In this document: positions 44,643-55,227 of the stretch, one piece after another
Numbering within the stretch: position 1 is the stretch's first letter
How the letters are laid out: every line of letters starts with the position of its first letter
NCBI GenBank assembly: GCA_003971905.1
Contig: RSEE01000038.1
Coordinates: forward strand, 1 to 64,000
Length of the DNA stretch: 64,000 bases
DNA from: Moniliella sp. 'wahieum'
Lineage: Eukaryota > Basidiomycota > Moniliellomycetes > Moniliellales > Moniliellaceae
Direction: 5' to 3'
Notes under the pieces: model-generated
Told to the model about the DNA's origin: nothing
Database searches by the model: none
The model's input: the letters and a program-made list of their open reading frames with translations, nothing else
Translations under genes and position numbers: made by a program

Positions 44643-45884
44643 TCACCGGGTCTCGGCCAAGTGAGCAGGAGCGTCGCCAAAACATCGCTTTGTGATCTTT
44701 GAGAGAAACGTCAGTATGGGGATGGGGGGTAGGGGTTGCAAGTGGGCAGGCTTACATGATCATCCTTGAGCAATTGCGAAAAAGTCGCATCCCGCAACGG
44801 CGAAGGCAGGCAGAAGCAAAGCCTCGGGCCCGTGGGTTGTCACTCAGGCGCAAATAGCAGCGCACGACATGCTTGAGCAGGCGCACGGAATTGGTATCAA
44901 CGATTTGCTTGGTGATGTTACTCAAAACTTGCGCCACCGCAGAAAAGCGCTCGTAGGTCTGGCAAACGTATGCCAATCCCGTATCGCGAGCAGGATTTTC
45001 TGAACGATAAAAATAGCAACCGTCTTGCTCAGCTCGGAGCCTGTCTCCATGATGCGGAGAGACAGAGGAATAATCTCGGTGCTAAGCAAAAACTGGATGA
45101 CTTCGGTGTTGTCATTCTGCTTGACCAGCGCGCCAATCACACCGAGGGAAGTGAGGGCGGGAGGTACTCAAACGGCCGCGCCTTGGATGGTGTTGAGGAA
45201 CGGGTAGAGAAGCAGGGGGGTCTGGGCCTGCAAAAAAAGGGGACGGGTCTCGCTGTGCGAGGCAATGCACATCAAGGCCACGCGCATTGCACACTCGATT
45301 GGAAGACTGGGCTGTCAAAGCGGGGGGTGACAGAAGGGGGTAGACGGCAATGATTTCTTGGATGAGAGTAGGCATCACACCTGGAAGCGAGGGGCCCACG
45401 TCAGTTGGCGCTGTCGGGAGAGAGGGGGCGAGAGAGTGGAGACATACCAAAGCTGTGCCAGAGTACCAGGGCAAGATCCATACTGCTCCCGCTTCTTGCT
45501 AAGCTCGAGAAGAGCAAACTCCCGGGCACTGTCGCTGTTCCGGCGCTCCTGGGGAGGGAGGGAAGGGTCGGGGGCGGTAGCGAGCTGGGATATGAGAGAG
45601 TAAACAGAGGTGGACGTGGACGTGGACGTGGACGTGGACGAGGACGAGGACACAGCCGGCAGCTGCTCCGGTTGAGACTGGAGTAGGGTGGCCAGCAAGG
45701 GGCGAGGGCCCCTGGTGCGCTGGGAGGGGGCGAGGGCCGAGGTAGTGCGGGGCGGCAGGGCCACTGTAGGAAATGGGGCGGGGATGGGAGGATGAGGCGT
45801 CGAAAGCGCAGGACAGGGAACGGGCGAGGGCGGGACGAGTGGGCGGGCGGTGGGGCGGTGGGCGGCGTCAGGGGGCGGGGACAT
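44643..45884 (-). CDS. CAF40: CCR4-NOT complex subunit CAF40/CNOT9 (RCD1)
   Basis: CNOT9 is the armadillo-repeat subunit of the CCR4-NOT deadenylase complex. The N-terminus from ATG 45884 ([15 protein letters not shown]) is long and Pro/Ser-rich and contains an STSTSTST run. Then [18 protein letters not shown] and [15 protein letters not shown] open the family domain. An intron near 45450-45377 separates LALVLWHSF from [40 protein letters not shown] and [19 protein letters not shown] follow. [18 protein letters not shown] and [19 protein letters not shown] (about 44960-44830) complete the armadillo core. A last intron, about 44755-44690, precedes a short exon ending LAETR-stop. Several frame slips occur, for example near 45205 and 44830. 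It is divergent from mitochondrial uL16. Confidence 0.95.
45604..45655. repeat. (GTGGAC)n microsatellite in CNOT9
   Basis: Six to seven GTGGAC/GAGGAC hexamers in tandem. On the coding minus strand they give the STSTSTSTS run in the disordered N-terminus of CNOT9, so length changes would keep the frame. Confidence 0.85.
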
Positions 45885-46391
45885 GCTTTGGGGAGCGGGC
45901 AGAAGGAGGGGGGGGCGGTGGCTGGCGGACGCAGGACGCTGGGCGCAGAACGGCAGGCGGCCAGCGCAACGGGGGCCAGGGGCAACCGAGTGGTGGGGGT
46001 GGGGGCAGGCAAGCCACGCGTGCGGGGAAGCAGCGCTTGACGCTTCAAGCTTCAAGCTTCACAGCCTGCCGAACAGCCTGGAACAGCACTGGAACAGCCC
46101 GCCGTCGCCCATCGCCTCATCGTCTCTCCGCTCGGCAGCCCGCCAGAAAAACTAACAGCATTGCATCACCATGCCTGCCTGTGACCACGCGTCCCCAGCC
46201 GGCCCCTGCACCACGACACGAACGCTGACGTAACGCACCCGTTGGCACGCGCACCCCCAGCCGCTTCCGCGTCCATTCCGCCCACGGAGCCTGCACACGA
46301 ACCCGCCGCTTACCTCAGCAGCCCGCCTCGCACCTTCTGCTGGCCACCTTCTCACCGCCGCCCACGTGCTCGCAACCGACGCCGGCACACC
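45885..46391. promoter_or_regulatory. divergent promoter between CNOT9 and uL16m
   Basis: About 507 GC-rich bases between two outward-pointing start codons. CTTCAAGCTTCAAGCTTCA at 46041-46063 is a tandem AAGCTTC repeat. TGACGTAA near 46228 resembles a CRE/ATF site. There is no TATA box that I can see. Confidence 0.5.
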
Positions 46392-47364
46392 ATGCTCGCA
46401 GCTGGCTTGCGCACTGGACTGAGCGCCCTCGTGGGCGCCAGCGTGCGTCCCTCGGTGCAGCGCGTGGCCCCCCGCATGCTCCCCGGCGCCCTTCCCGCCC
46501 TCCCAGCGCTCGCCGCCTCCTTCGCCCGCCCGACCAGGTGCGCCATGCCGGTAACATTGCTCCGCGCCGCACCAAGCACAAGAAATCCCACAAGGGCCGA
46601 GTCCCCACTCGCATTGGCGGCTCCATCAAGGGCACGCCTGACCGAGGGTTCCTTTGGCATCCGTGCCCTCTATCCCAGCCGCATGACCGCCCGCCAGCTC
46701 GACGCCTGCGGGCAGAGCATCCGTCGTCATTTGCGTGCCGTCAAGGGTGGCCAGATGTGGATGAAGGTGTTCCCTGACATCCCCGTCTGTGTCAAGGGTG
46801 ACGAGTCCCGTATGGGCGGTGGCAAGGGCTCCTTTTCTCACTGGATGTGCCGTGTGCCGGTGGGGCGCGTGATCTTTGAGATTGGAGGCCCCGTTGACAT
46901 CAAGCCTGAAATTGCGCGCGAGAGTAGGTACACTGTCTCCGCCTGGCCTGTTCTCTCCCTGCTGACACTCTTTCCTTCCTTTCAGTTCTCCGTATCGGCT
47001 CCGCCTGTGCCTGCCTGTAGCGACAGAGTTTATTGACAAGGACTCTCTCCCTCGTCTGGGCAACGTCCTGGTGCCCAAGGACTGGAAGCCCATCGGCATG
47101 CTCAGCCACCAGGAGCGGGCCGAACTGTGGGACCACTCGACGGCCATCCCGCGGCACTTGCTCGCCCCGGCGCGCAAGGCAGCCCAAGAGTCGGCCGAGC
47201 AGGCAGCTAAGGAGGCGCGCAAAAACAAGAACCGGTTGCGCTTGGGTCAAAAGTTGCAGACCCATGCGGCTGAGAAGGCGGCCAAGGCAGCGGCGAAGCT
47301 GGTTGACCTGCAGGTAGGTGCGTACCAGCCCAAGGATGCGACCGCCCTTGCGTCAAGGCGATGA
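46392..47364 (+). CDS. MRPL16: mitochondrial large ribosomal subunit protein uL16m
   Basis: uL16m is placed at the A-site finger region of the mitochondrial large subunit. The ATG at 46392 opens an Ala/Arg/Leu presequence (MLAAGLRTGLSALVGASVR). After one lost base near 46537 comes MRHAGNIAPRRTKHKKSHKG, the L16 N-terminal signature. After another slip near 46635, LTEGSFGIRALYPSRMTARQ follows, and then RHLRAVKGGQMWMKVFPDIP and ESRMGGGKGSFSHWM, the GKG loop of L16. A 62-nt intron (46924-46985) joins EIARE to ILRIGSA. The C-terminus (ELWDHSTAIPRHLL and a Lys/Ala-rich helix) is a fungal mitochondrial extension ending at 47364. Confidence 0.95.
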
Positions 47365-47531
47365 ACTACACTGGCCCCGATACTCGGACGGCCTACCTCC
47401 CCAGCGGAACGGGTCTGCAAAACCCTGGCTGTTAATGCGGAGCAATCTAATGGTTTGTATGAAATCGTATCCTCCTCCATCACTCCTCACATACATAGCA
47501 GGAAACCTTCTTGAATTGTTAATGAGCCTGA

Positions 47532-49508
47532 TTAGGGTACAGCATGGACTCCTGCAGCACTGATCCGAAAGTCCACCGCTTCCACCCCTTGGCCTGCAGC
47601 AGGAGCCCAAGCACAAAATGCGATCCCGAGCTGGCGTTGGGGGGAGAGGGCGTACTCCTCTGCGTCGCCTTCCTCCGGCACGTGGGAAGACAGGGATGCT
47701 CGGCGGGGTTTCCGACGAAGGATGAGGCGCGCGTGGATGCAGCTGGACCAGACCGGACCCAACTGGGCCACCACGGGGTCTGTGGGGTGAGGACGAAAAA
47801 CCGTCTCTCCGTCGAGTGAGCGTTTGAGAGTTGAATCGAGGTGCATCCCACAAGTGGCCATCAGCCTGCTCAACCTCCGAGTCCAGTGGGCGGCCGTGGG
47901 AGCTGTAGTCACGCACATGATTCACTGCCAAATCACGGCTCCAGCACGATTACTCCCTGGCAAACCGGGGGTGGCAAGCTTCTTGAGACTGGTCGAAAGG
48001 GTGGACAAGCGACGGGCTCGCTCAAGGCGAGCTTGGATGGTGTTGCCACCTTCACTCCCCTCGTCCACCTCTGCTAAAACGGGTAAACTGTCGAGCACGA
48101 TCAGCCGGAGACGGCCTTGGGTGGCCCGGTCCAATGCAGGGAGCCCCTCCTCGATCATGGCCTGGAAGGCAGGCCAGTACGGGAGAAGTAGTGATGTGCA
48201 CACGGCTCAGTACCTCGGCAACGAGAGTGTCCAAGAGGCGTGACTTGGCGTGCGGTTTGATGCTGTGAGGAAAACGAGAAAAGGGTACGTCGCCATCCGA
48301 ATCGCTGCCTCCATCGCCAGGCAAATCAAACTCGGTATCGGAGCTGGAACGAAACGGAGTTGCACTGGGCGCGGTTCGACGGACCCGAAAGATCCCACTG
48401 GCCGAGGGTGGCGTCTGAGTACGGAAAACTCCCGAGGCTGGGGGCTCGGGCACGGGAGTGGAGGGGATAGCGGAGGGGGGAGTGATGGGCTTCATTTTCC
48501 GGGCCAGACGAGCGCGAACCATATCCGAAATGCGTCGGACAGCGCGAGCAGAAGCAGCGCGTCCACCCGAGACAATGAGAGCTGCATGCGCATCCTCGTT
48601 GCCGGGAGAGGTGAGCATGCAGGCCACAGTGGAGAGTGCCATTTGGGTCTTCCCTGAGCTCCCGTCCCTACCAGTTCCGTAATGGTACCGTATCGCAGCC
48701 CTCCTCCCAGTGTTGTATCCAATGAGGGAATACCCGTTGAAATCGAGTCTACCGTAACTAAACTGATGTCCTTCTCGCTCAAGCACCTTCCGGTAGTGGG
48801 TGGAGAGACTGGTCGTTTTGTCCCGCTCAACGATGCGGCCGTGGCCGAAGAGGAGATGGGAGAAGGAGGCGACAAGTCCAGCTGAGCTCCAGACCCATCC
48901 ACCGCTGTTTCTCTAGGTCTGGCTGGAGTATTCGGCCAGAAAGGACGGTCAATCGAAGCCCTCGCCTCGATGTCTTGTCCGGGAGTGGACAGCACAACGT
49001 CTTCGTCTCTCTGTGTTAGGCAGGCGGGGAAAAGAGGCGCCGGATGAATATCAGACGCGCACGCTTGGCTGGTGGTGTGCTAGCATCCGATGTGCAATAG
49101 GCTGAGAGGGGGGTTGAGACGGGGAGGGCTGTTCTGCGGACACGGCTTTGCAACTGGGTCAGAGCATTGGCGGCCGTGTCAGACGCGGCAGGACTGTGGC
49201 GCGTGAGGCGGGCGGTCAAAATAGCGCGCTGCTTGGACGAGGGCAAAAGCAGGTGGAGCGGTTCGGTCACTGACGCTGGGCAGCAGGAGGTAGGCAGAGG
49301 GAAGCCATGAGACGGGCCAGTCAGCGATGCACGCGCCGAACAGGGGCAGGATCAGCTCACCCTGGGCACAGGCCGCAGCCTCGATGGGCGTGAGCTGGCA
49401 GAGCTGCCGCAAGGACGTGCGGCGGGGGGCGGCGGGGGCAGTGGCGGTGGCGGTGGCGGCGGCGGTGGCGCTACTGCTGGGGCGACTGCTGCTCTGGGTG
49501 GATGGCAT
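47532..49508 (-). CDS. RAD51 paralog (RAD57/XRCC3-like) recombination protein
   Basis: A RecA-fold protein of the RAD51 paralog group, which helps load Rad51 in homologous recombination. The N-terminus from ATG 49508 (MPSTQSSSRPSSS, Thr/Ala repeats) contains LRQLCQLTPIEAAACAQGEL. The core has STGIPSLDTTLGGGLRYG, then, after a lost base, Walker A GSSGKTQMALS (about 48660). ALIVSGGRAASARAVRRI follows, and Walker B LRLIVLDSLPVL (about 48100). The C-terminal part includes AVNHVRDYSS and, after slips, LGPVWSSCIHARLILRR, as in Rad57/XRCC3. A long Ser/Pro insertion (about 48480-48290) lies between the Walker motifs. Whether it is RAD57 or XRCC3 cannot be decided by eye. At least five frame slips are present. 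Confidence 0.85.
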
Positions 49509-49913
49509 GAGAGGGTGGAGGCGATGGGCTGAGTGTCGCGAACACCCAATATTGTGGCTGGCCATCACCGCTTAACCACCCCAACGCGCTCTGCCGCGTG
49601 CAATTCCAGGCCCAGCCTGCCCTCGCACGCGCGCGTGTGTCTTATGTCAGCACACATTGCACATTTCAACTGGGAGGGATGTGATGCATGCATGTGATAG
49701 CAGCCTGCACTGCATTTTTTGTTTGTTTGGCGCCCCTAGTTGGCCCAGCAAGGGGGCGCGCGTTGCCAGGCACAAGCCACGCCAAGCATTCGGGCTTCGC
49801 GCCCTACCACCACCCCCACCTCCCCCCACCCCTCCCGCCCTTCCTCTCCCCTCCGCCTGCCCTCCTGCCCGCACTCCTTATCATCGCACCCCGCCCCGTG
49901 CGCCACACTCACC
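49509..49913. promoter_or_regulatory. divergent promoter between RAD51 paralog and Smr gene
   Basis: 405 bases between two outward-pointing starts. CGCGCGCGTGTG near 49627-49638 and a CATGCATGCATG run near 49683-49694 are simple repeats. No known damage-response motif stands out. Confidence 0.5.
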
Positions 49914-50797
49914 ATGGACGACGTTCTCTATTTCCTCAAACGCCACCGCAAGCAGATCTTCCGCGGCCTCAAGAAAGCCTTCACCTGGTGGAAGCAGCAC
50001 CAGGCAGAGGCAGCGCGCCGCGCGGCGCAGGCGCAGGCGCTGGTGCCGCTGCCGGGGGTGCCTGGGCTCATCATGAACAGCAGCAGCAGCAGCAACAACC
50101 GTATCCGCAACAGCAGTATCAACCGCCACCCCAGCCTCCTCCTGGCGGCGGGAGCCCTCGCTGGGCCGAAGCACCCCCCTCTTGGCACGCTGCCGCCCAG
50201 GGGATCCATGCCAACGTCCGCCCCAACTATAAGGACAATGCAGTCAACAGTCGCAATCCAGAATACAAGAAACTTCGCGACCAAGCGCGCAGTGAGGGGG
50301 ACAAGATGTCCCACGCGTTTGATGCCTCTCACAAAGCCTATTCTTCTGGTGATGGCGCGCGCGCCAAGCAGTTGTCCCAAGAGGGAGAGCAGCACAAGGC
50401 CCGCATGAACCAGCTCAACTCCCAGGCCGCCAACTGGATCTTCCAGGCCAACAATCAAGACTCGGCTGCAAATGAAGTGGACTTGCATGGTCTCTACGTC
50501 AAGGAGGCGCTGGACGTGACCCAAAAGGCTGTCGCCGAGGCCCGGCGTCAGGGCAAGCCCGAACTCCGCATCATTGTGGGCCAGGGCGAGCATTCTGCCG
50601 GCCACGTAGCCAAGATTAAGCCCGCGGTCGAGTCGATGATGCATGAACAAAACTTGTCCGCCAAGCTGGATTCGCACAACCGGGGTGTAGTTATCGTGTA
50701 CCTTGGTGGTGGCGGTGGTCCACCCCAAGCTGGCTTCCGCGGCGGCGACTTCACCAATGAGCTCACCAAGAACAACGAAGACTGTGCAATCATGTGA
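49914..50797 (+). CDS. DUF1771-Smr domain protein with C-terminal CaaX box
   Basis: Smr domains are small nuclease or nucleic-acid-binding folds. The start at 49914 (MDDVLYFLKRHRKQIFRGLK) leads into a basic helix and, after one slip, a poly-Gln/Pro stretch (about 50075-50150). The DUF1771 helical domain (about 50215-50450) includes NPEYKKLRDQARSEGDKM and MNQLNSQAANWIFQANN. The Smr domain follows with VDLHGLYVKEALDVTQKAV and LRIIVGQGEHS (about 50480-50600), carrying the DLHG and GxGxHS motifs. The protein ends NNEDCAIM-stop, a CaaX box with Met at X, the preferred signal for farnesylation. Together with the basic N-terminus this suggests membrane attachment, which would be unusual for an Smr protein. 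About 294 residues; no intron. Confidence 0.94.
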
Positions 50798-50970
50798 AGC
50801 ATCTTGGCTCTTTTTCACCCCTCCTTGGTTGACATGAGGGACCAACTACGTACTACTTTATTTTTTCTTTCGCCCTTGTTTTATCGACGCTTCTACTCTC
50901 GTTTTCCTGTTCTAATGTCGCGTCGGAAAAGTGTATGCACGCTGCAAATGATCAATCGATCTCTTCTGGA

Positions 50971-51651
50971 TTAATCAGGGCTGGGATGGCGGAACCGCTT
51001 GATAGGAGAGGGGCTCGTCTGAAGACTGGGACTCGCCATTCGCTTGGGTAGTTTGGGTGGGGGAGTTAGCAGAGCTTGATGGAAAAAAATGGCTGCCGAA
51101 GAAGTCATAGTAGGGTACGTCCGTGCTCTTGGCCGTGTCGGGCACGGGGTGCTGGGTTGAACGTCATGAGTGCCCTGAGTCATCGCAGATGGGAGATCAT
51201 CCACATTGCAGGGAGGCGCGAGGCTGCCCAAGCGGACCAAGCGTTGGAAGTACGCCTCCTGGACCGGTCGAGATGGCCGGGGGGTACAAGGGAGATCCAA
51301 GGACTGGTCCAGGCTGAAGTCCACCACGGGCGTGTCACGTTGGTTGGAAATGGTAGGTACAAGTGGGAGTGGGTACTTGGTCGTTAGATGAAGGAAAGCA
51401 TCGTTGTTTGTTGGAGTGAAAGGGCGCACCGATTCCTTGCCTTTCCCGGGAAAGGTGGGTGATGTGGTACTGTGATTATGGGGATCGCCCGGTCGTTCCA
51501 TGAATGTCACTACATGTGGACATTCGTCTCTTGATGCAAGGGTAGGAGACGTTGGTGGCGATGAATGAGGTTGGGGTGTGGTGGGGGGTTCAGAGACTGC
51601 CGAACATGCCGAAGCAGTATCGTCGTAGGGGATGTCACAGGTTGGAAGCAT
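50971..51651 (-). CDS. unknown Ser/Thr/Pro-rich protein
   Basis: I do not recognise this gene. A single uninterrupted frame of 226 codons runs from ATG 51651 (MLPTCDIPYDDTASACSAV) to a stop at 50971; an ATG at 51735 would add 28 hydrophobic residues. It is rich in Ser, Thr and Pro and has many SP/TP sites (TPTNND, SPTF, PSPIKR), short ordered pieces (DTPVVDFSLDQSLDLP, EAYFQRLVRLGSLAPP) and a basic end (KLPKRMASPSLQ, IKRFRHPSPD). This composition suggests a nuclear, phosphorylated, mostly disordered regulator. It is one of the few frames in the window without a slip. Confidence 0.55.
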   Translation of the reverse strand: MLPTCDIPYDDTASACSAVSEPPTTPQPHSSPPTSPTLASRDECPHVVTFMERPGDPHNHSTTSPTFPGKGKESVRPFTPTNNDAFLHLTTKYPLPLVPTISNQRDTPVVDFSLDQSLDLPCTPRPSRPVQEAYFQRLVRLGSLAPPCNVDDLPSAMTQGTHDVQPSTPCPTRPRARTYPTMTSSAAIFFHQALLTPPPKLPKRMASPSLQTSPSPIKRFRHPSPD

Positions 51652-51735
51652 GTCGAAGTGAAGAACAGGAAATGTAGCGGTAAATATACGGAACAAAAGT
51701 GATGGTGGCACAACTTGAGAGGGGAAAAAGAGCAA

Positions 51736-54162
51736 AGCAAGTGCAAAAAGGGGCCGGGATGGAGGGATCAGTGCGGTGGGCGTAGGGGAAAGACACAGAG
51801 ACGAAGATGGGTCTGGAAAACAGGGTTGCAGAAGGGCAAGCTAGAGAAACACCGATCTCTATTCTGTCTGGGCATAAATATATTTTGGCGGTGGAGGGGC
51901 GCTGAAATAATCGATGATCACGCCTATAAGCGGTCGCGCAGATCCCCCCATTTTTTCGACCGAGGTGGGATGGCATCGCAGCGCTCTACTGGGCGCACAT
52001 TGGTTGCCTGTCGGCTGCATCAGTGCATCAGCAGGAGCGCCATCATGCATCGGTGCTGATGTGTGCTGAGCCTCGCCGCTGAGCCTCGGCGCCCTGAGGG
52101 CCTGAGCGCTGATGTGCTGAGGGCCAACTGGCCTGAACGTCTGAACGCCTTTGGCGAGACCGCAGCAAGCACCGGCTATGCTCCATTTGCCATCGTCAGA
52201 GCAAAAACGTCTTCTCTGATGGGCCCACATGTCTGCCGTCGGTCTCCCCCTCCGCCTCCGCCTCTGCAAGCCACGGTTATACGTCCCGCTTTTGTTCGTC
52301 TCTTGCCCGCGTCTCCCGCAAGACAAAGAAGCTTCACCAGCTTCACCGGCTCACTAGCGCATCATCCCATCATCTGCATCATCGTGGACCCATCAGATGC
52401 GTCAGATCTCAGAGCCCTTTGGGTTAAAACATTGCCGTGATCGAGATCACAGTCTTTCAAGCTTCAGTACCTTTATTGGTCTTCAGTCTTCAGTCGTCAA
52501 GGTTCGATAAGCTGAAAAGCTTCATCCGCATGTCTCGACAGTAAAACTATCTTAGTAGTATCGCATCCGTCCGCCATTATCAGTACATCATCGACACCAA
52601 CAATACCGATATTGTCGGGGTACAAGGGTGCCTTCTTCCACTTGGGGCCGAGCCGTGGTGAGATGCCAGCTACTTTTAGAGGAGAGGTGAAACCCAAGGC
52701 AACATCACGCCGAATCAATGCATATAGCACCGAACTTCTCTTCTGTTCGATACTACTTCTATGCTGAGAGACTGCCACCTATATGGCCAAATCCATATTG
52801 GAGTAAAGCGTGGTATTATATACTAGACAGGCCGGGAGCAAGGGAAGCGCCACCCACATCTGTTCGGATAGAAAGTCAACCCAGACACTTTTGCACCAAT
52901 ACAAAAACCTCCAATAATGGTCCAATAAACACCTGCATGCTGCCAATGCCCCTGGACAAGGATTGGAAATGAATGAAAGTAGGACATAGGGACCTCTCCT
53001 TGGATAGCTTCCCCCAATCGGGGAGGTGGTTACTGCCTTTTTATGCCACAAGGGGAAGACCATCTGCGTATGGAGAGCACCATCTCTAATGTGCAGGTCT
53101 TAGGTGGGCTGAAGCTCTCGAACCAAACATGAGTATCGACGTGTGCCCGTGGTTAGTTGGAGGGATCTGGGCTCAGCCCACGCTACTAGCGCGGGTGGTC
53201 ACAGAATATAAAGGTAAACCCAGGAAAGGGCTCCCTAATCTCATGGTGCATATTTGCCCATATGTTCGCCATGCCTATAGTCGAGCCAAGAAGACGAAGA
53301 GGGGTCTGTCAGACCCCAGAAACGAAGAAAATTATCTTCCATAACATACTAACATACTTGCACAACACGAAAAGGGGTATTCACTTCACAGACTAAAATG
53401 TGGTCAGAGTGGCCCACAGCTTGTGATGGACACCGCAATCGCACTACCTTGACCCTACCCACTGAGAGGAACAAGCTAGTCTTCGTACATGATGATAAAA
53501 AAACCCATTCATCCCTGGTTAACAACACGTGCCAGTTGCGAATACGCCCACACGTCTCCAGATCGTTGTGTGTGTGTCCGTAGAACTCGTTCTCCCAGTT
53601 TTGGAGTGTGCCGTGAGCGGGGCAGTGAGACGCGATGAGGAAGGGGATCATGAACTTCTTCTGGGCGGTCAAAAGCTATTTGTTTGGATCGCTTTCCCCA
53701 GTCGCGGATTTCGTCAGCCGAAACGCTATTGGCATGATTCCTTTGTGGGGCAGGAAGACTATTCACTGTCGGTTTTGGTCTGGAGTGTTCCTTCGACCGT
53801 TGCCGCCCATGATACCTTCCCTGTCCACGATACTTTGCGACGGTATTAACAGCACCAGGGCCAGCACCCACAGCTGTCTATATGGCTACGAAGAGATGCG
53901 ACATGTGCCAGGCAGCATGGCTCAGGAAGGATACGACAGCGTTAATAACAAAAGGTAACCAAAGGGTGGTGGGTTGAATAATAACCAGAAGAAAAGTACG
54001 AGCAGCGCAACGATCGTGGTGGAAGAAGCAAGGAATCCAAGGCAAAACCCTTTCTGACCGTGAAAACGGGACAAGCTGGAGCTTGGTATCGGATACCGCA
54101 GAAAGAAAACATTTCTCTGCTGGGAGGGAAGGGGGGCGGACGGCGGGGAACGAGTCAGCCTC
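51736..54162. other. 2.4 kb AT-richer region without supported genes
   Basis: This stretch has lower GC content than its surroundings. Near 52060-52135 the words CTGAG/GCTGATGTGCTGAGG repeat imperfectly. Several medium frames (52497-53063 minus, 53509-53958 both strands) look partly protein-like but show no recognised motif. They could be remnants of a decayed gene or element. ATAATCGATGATCA at about 51906 belongs to the ATCGAT word family. Confidence 0.4.
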
Positions 54163-55227
54163 TCAGGTGATCACCACAGGCTCATGGTGCTCGTCGCGCA
54201 CGACCACCACCTCCACATCCGCGCGCTCGCCCGTGTCCATAAAGGTGATTGACGTTCTGGTCAACCGGGTCGGTGCGGACACCCCGCTTCTCCATAAAAG
54301 TGCGACCGAGGATGACAGGGAAGTACGAGTCCTCACATAGCATCACGGTGCAAGGTACAGCACGCGATCCGACCTGCACCGGCCACTTGCCCAAGTTGGT
54401 AATTCCATTGTACCCGTACGTACCCGGCGCCGTGTCTTTGGGAATAAATCCATGAGCGAGGGCAAAACTGCGGCTCACATACACATGGCGGTAGCCTTCC
54501 TTGAGCATCATGGGCACATCGTGCACGGGGCCGAGGCTGCCGCGCAGCAGGCGTACGCCGAGCTGACTGTGGAATTGTTGGAAGGCGAGCTTGTGTGCGG
54601 GAGGGGGGAGAGTGCCATCCTCGGTAGGCGTCTTCTTACTCCGCATTGACAAGGCTTCCGCGGCAGGATTCCGGAGGTTGGGTTCCGGTGTCGGGCCAGG
54701 GGCCCAACCGGGGGGCGCAGCCGGGGTAGGTGCGGTGGGGTAGAGGATGCTGTCCCGCCCTGTCGTCATATTGCTAGCGGCAAGCGTCTGGCTATCCAAT
54801 GCCTTGGCATGAACCGACTCGAGCCGCTGAACGGACACCTTGTCCACACCGCCTCGCGTGGAGGCTGCGCCAGCGGCAGGGGCAGACGGCACGTCCGCAG
54901 CTCCCGGTCCGTCACGCACAGTCTGTGGCGTGCCAGCGGGAGGTGCACCAAGGCGATTGAGGGGCTCCTTTTCCTGGGGCAGGGCTGGACTGTCAAGATA
55001 GACCGTGGACTCGGACAGTTGCTTGACGCGGTTGGCAAAGATGTCCCAGTCATCGTCGTCCTCGAGAGTGAACTGTTCTCCATGCCAGGCGTAGCGCACG
55101 GAAGCGTTTTCGGGCGGGACCCGAGCCTTTTTGCGGCGCGAGAGAGAAGGGTGGAGAGTGAATCGTCGGCACGAAGGCGCAACGCAAAGGGCGCGAGGGG
55201 GCCAGCGTGGATGTTGAGAATGGTCAT
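54163..55227 (-). CDS. PB1-like domain plus retropepsin-like fold protein
   Basis: I do not recognise a named family. From ATG 55227, MTILNIHAGPLAPFALRL and, after a slip, VRYAWHGEQFTLEDDDDWDIF form a PB1/ubiquitin-like domain, with an acidic OPCA-type motif (EDDDDWDIF). A Pro/Ala/Glu-rich middle follows. The C-terminal third (YVSRSFALAHGFIP; NLGKWPVQVGSRAVPCTVML; FPVILGRTFMEKRGVRTDP) reads like the second half of a retropepsin-like aspartyl fold, and after one slip ends ITFMDTGERADVEVVVV...VVIT-stop. I see no DTG/DSG active-site triad in the expected place (MMLKEGYRHVYVS instead), so it is probably not an active protease. The protein may be a signalling scaffold; this is inference. Confidence 0.6.

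Noticed and set aside
53509-53958. Overlapping frames on both strands near 53.7 kb
   Set aside because: Neither strand shows a recognised motif, splice pattern or codon signal that would favour it.
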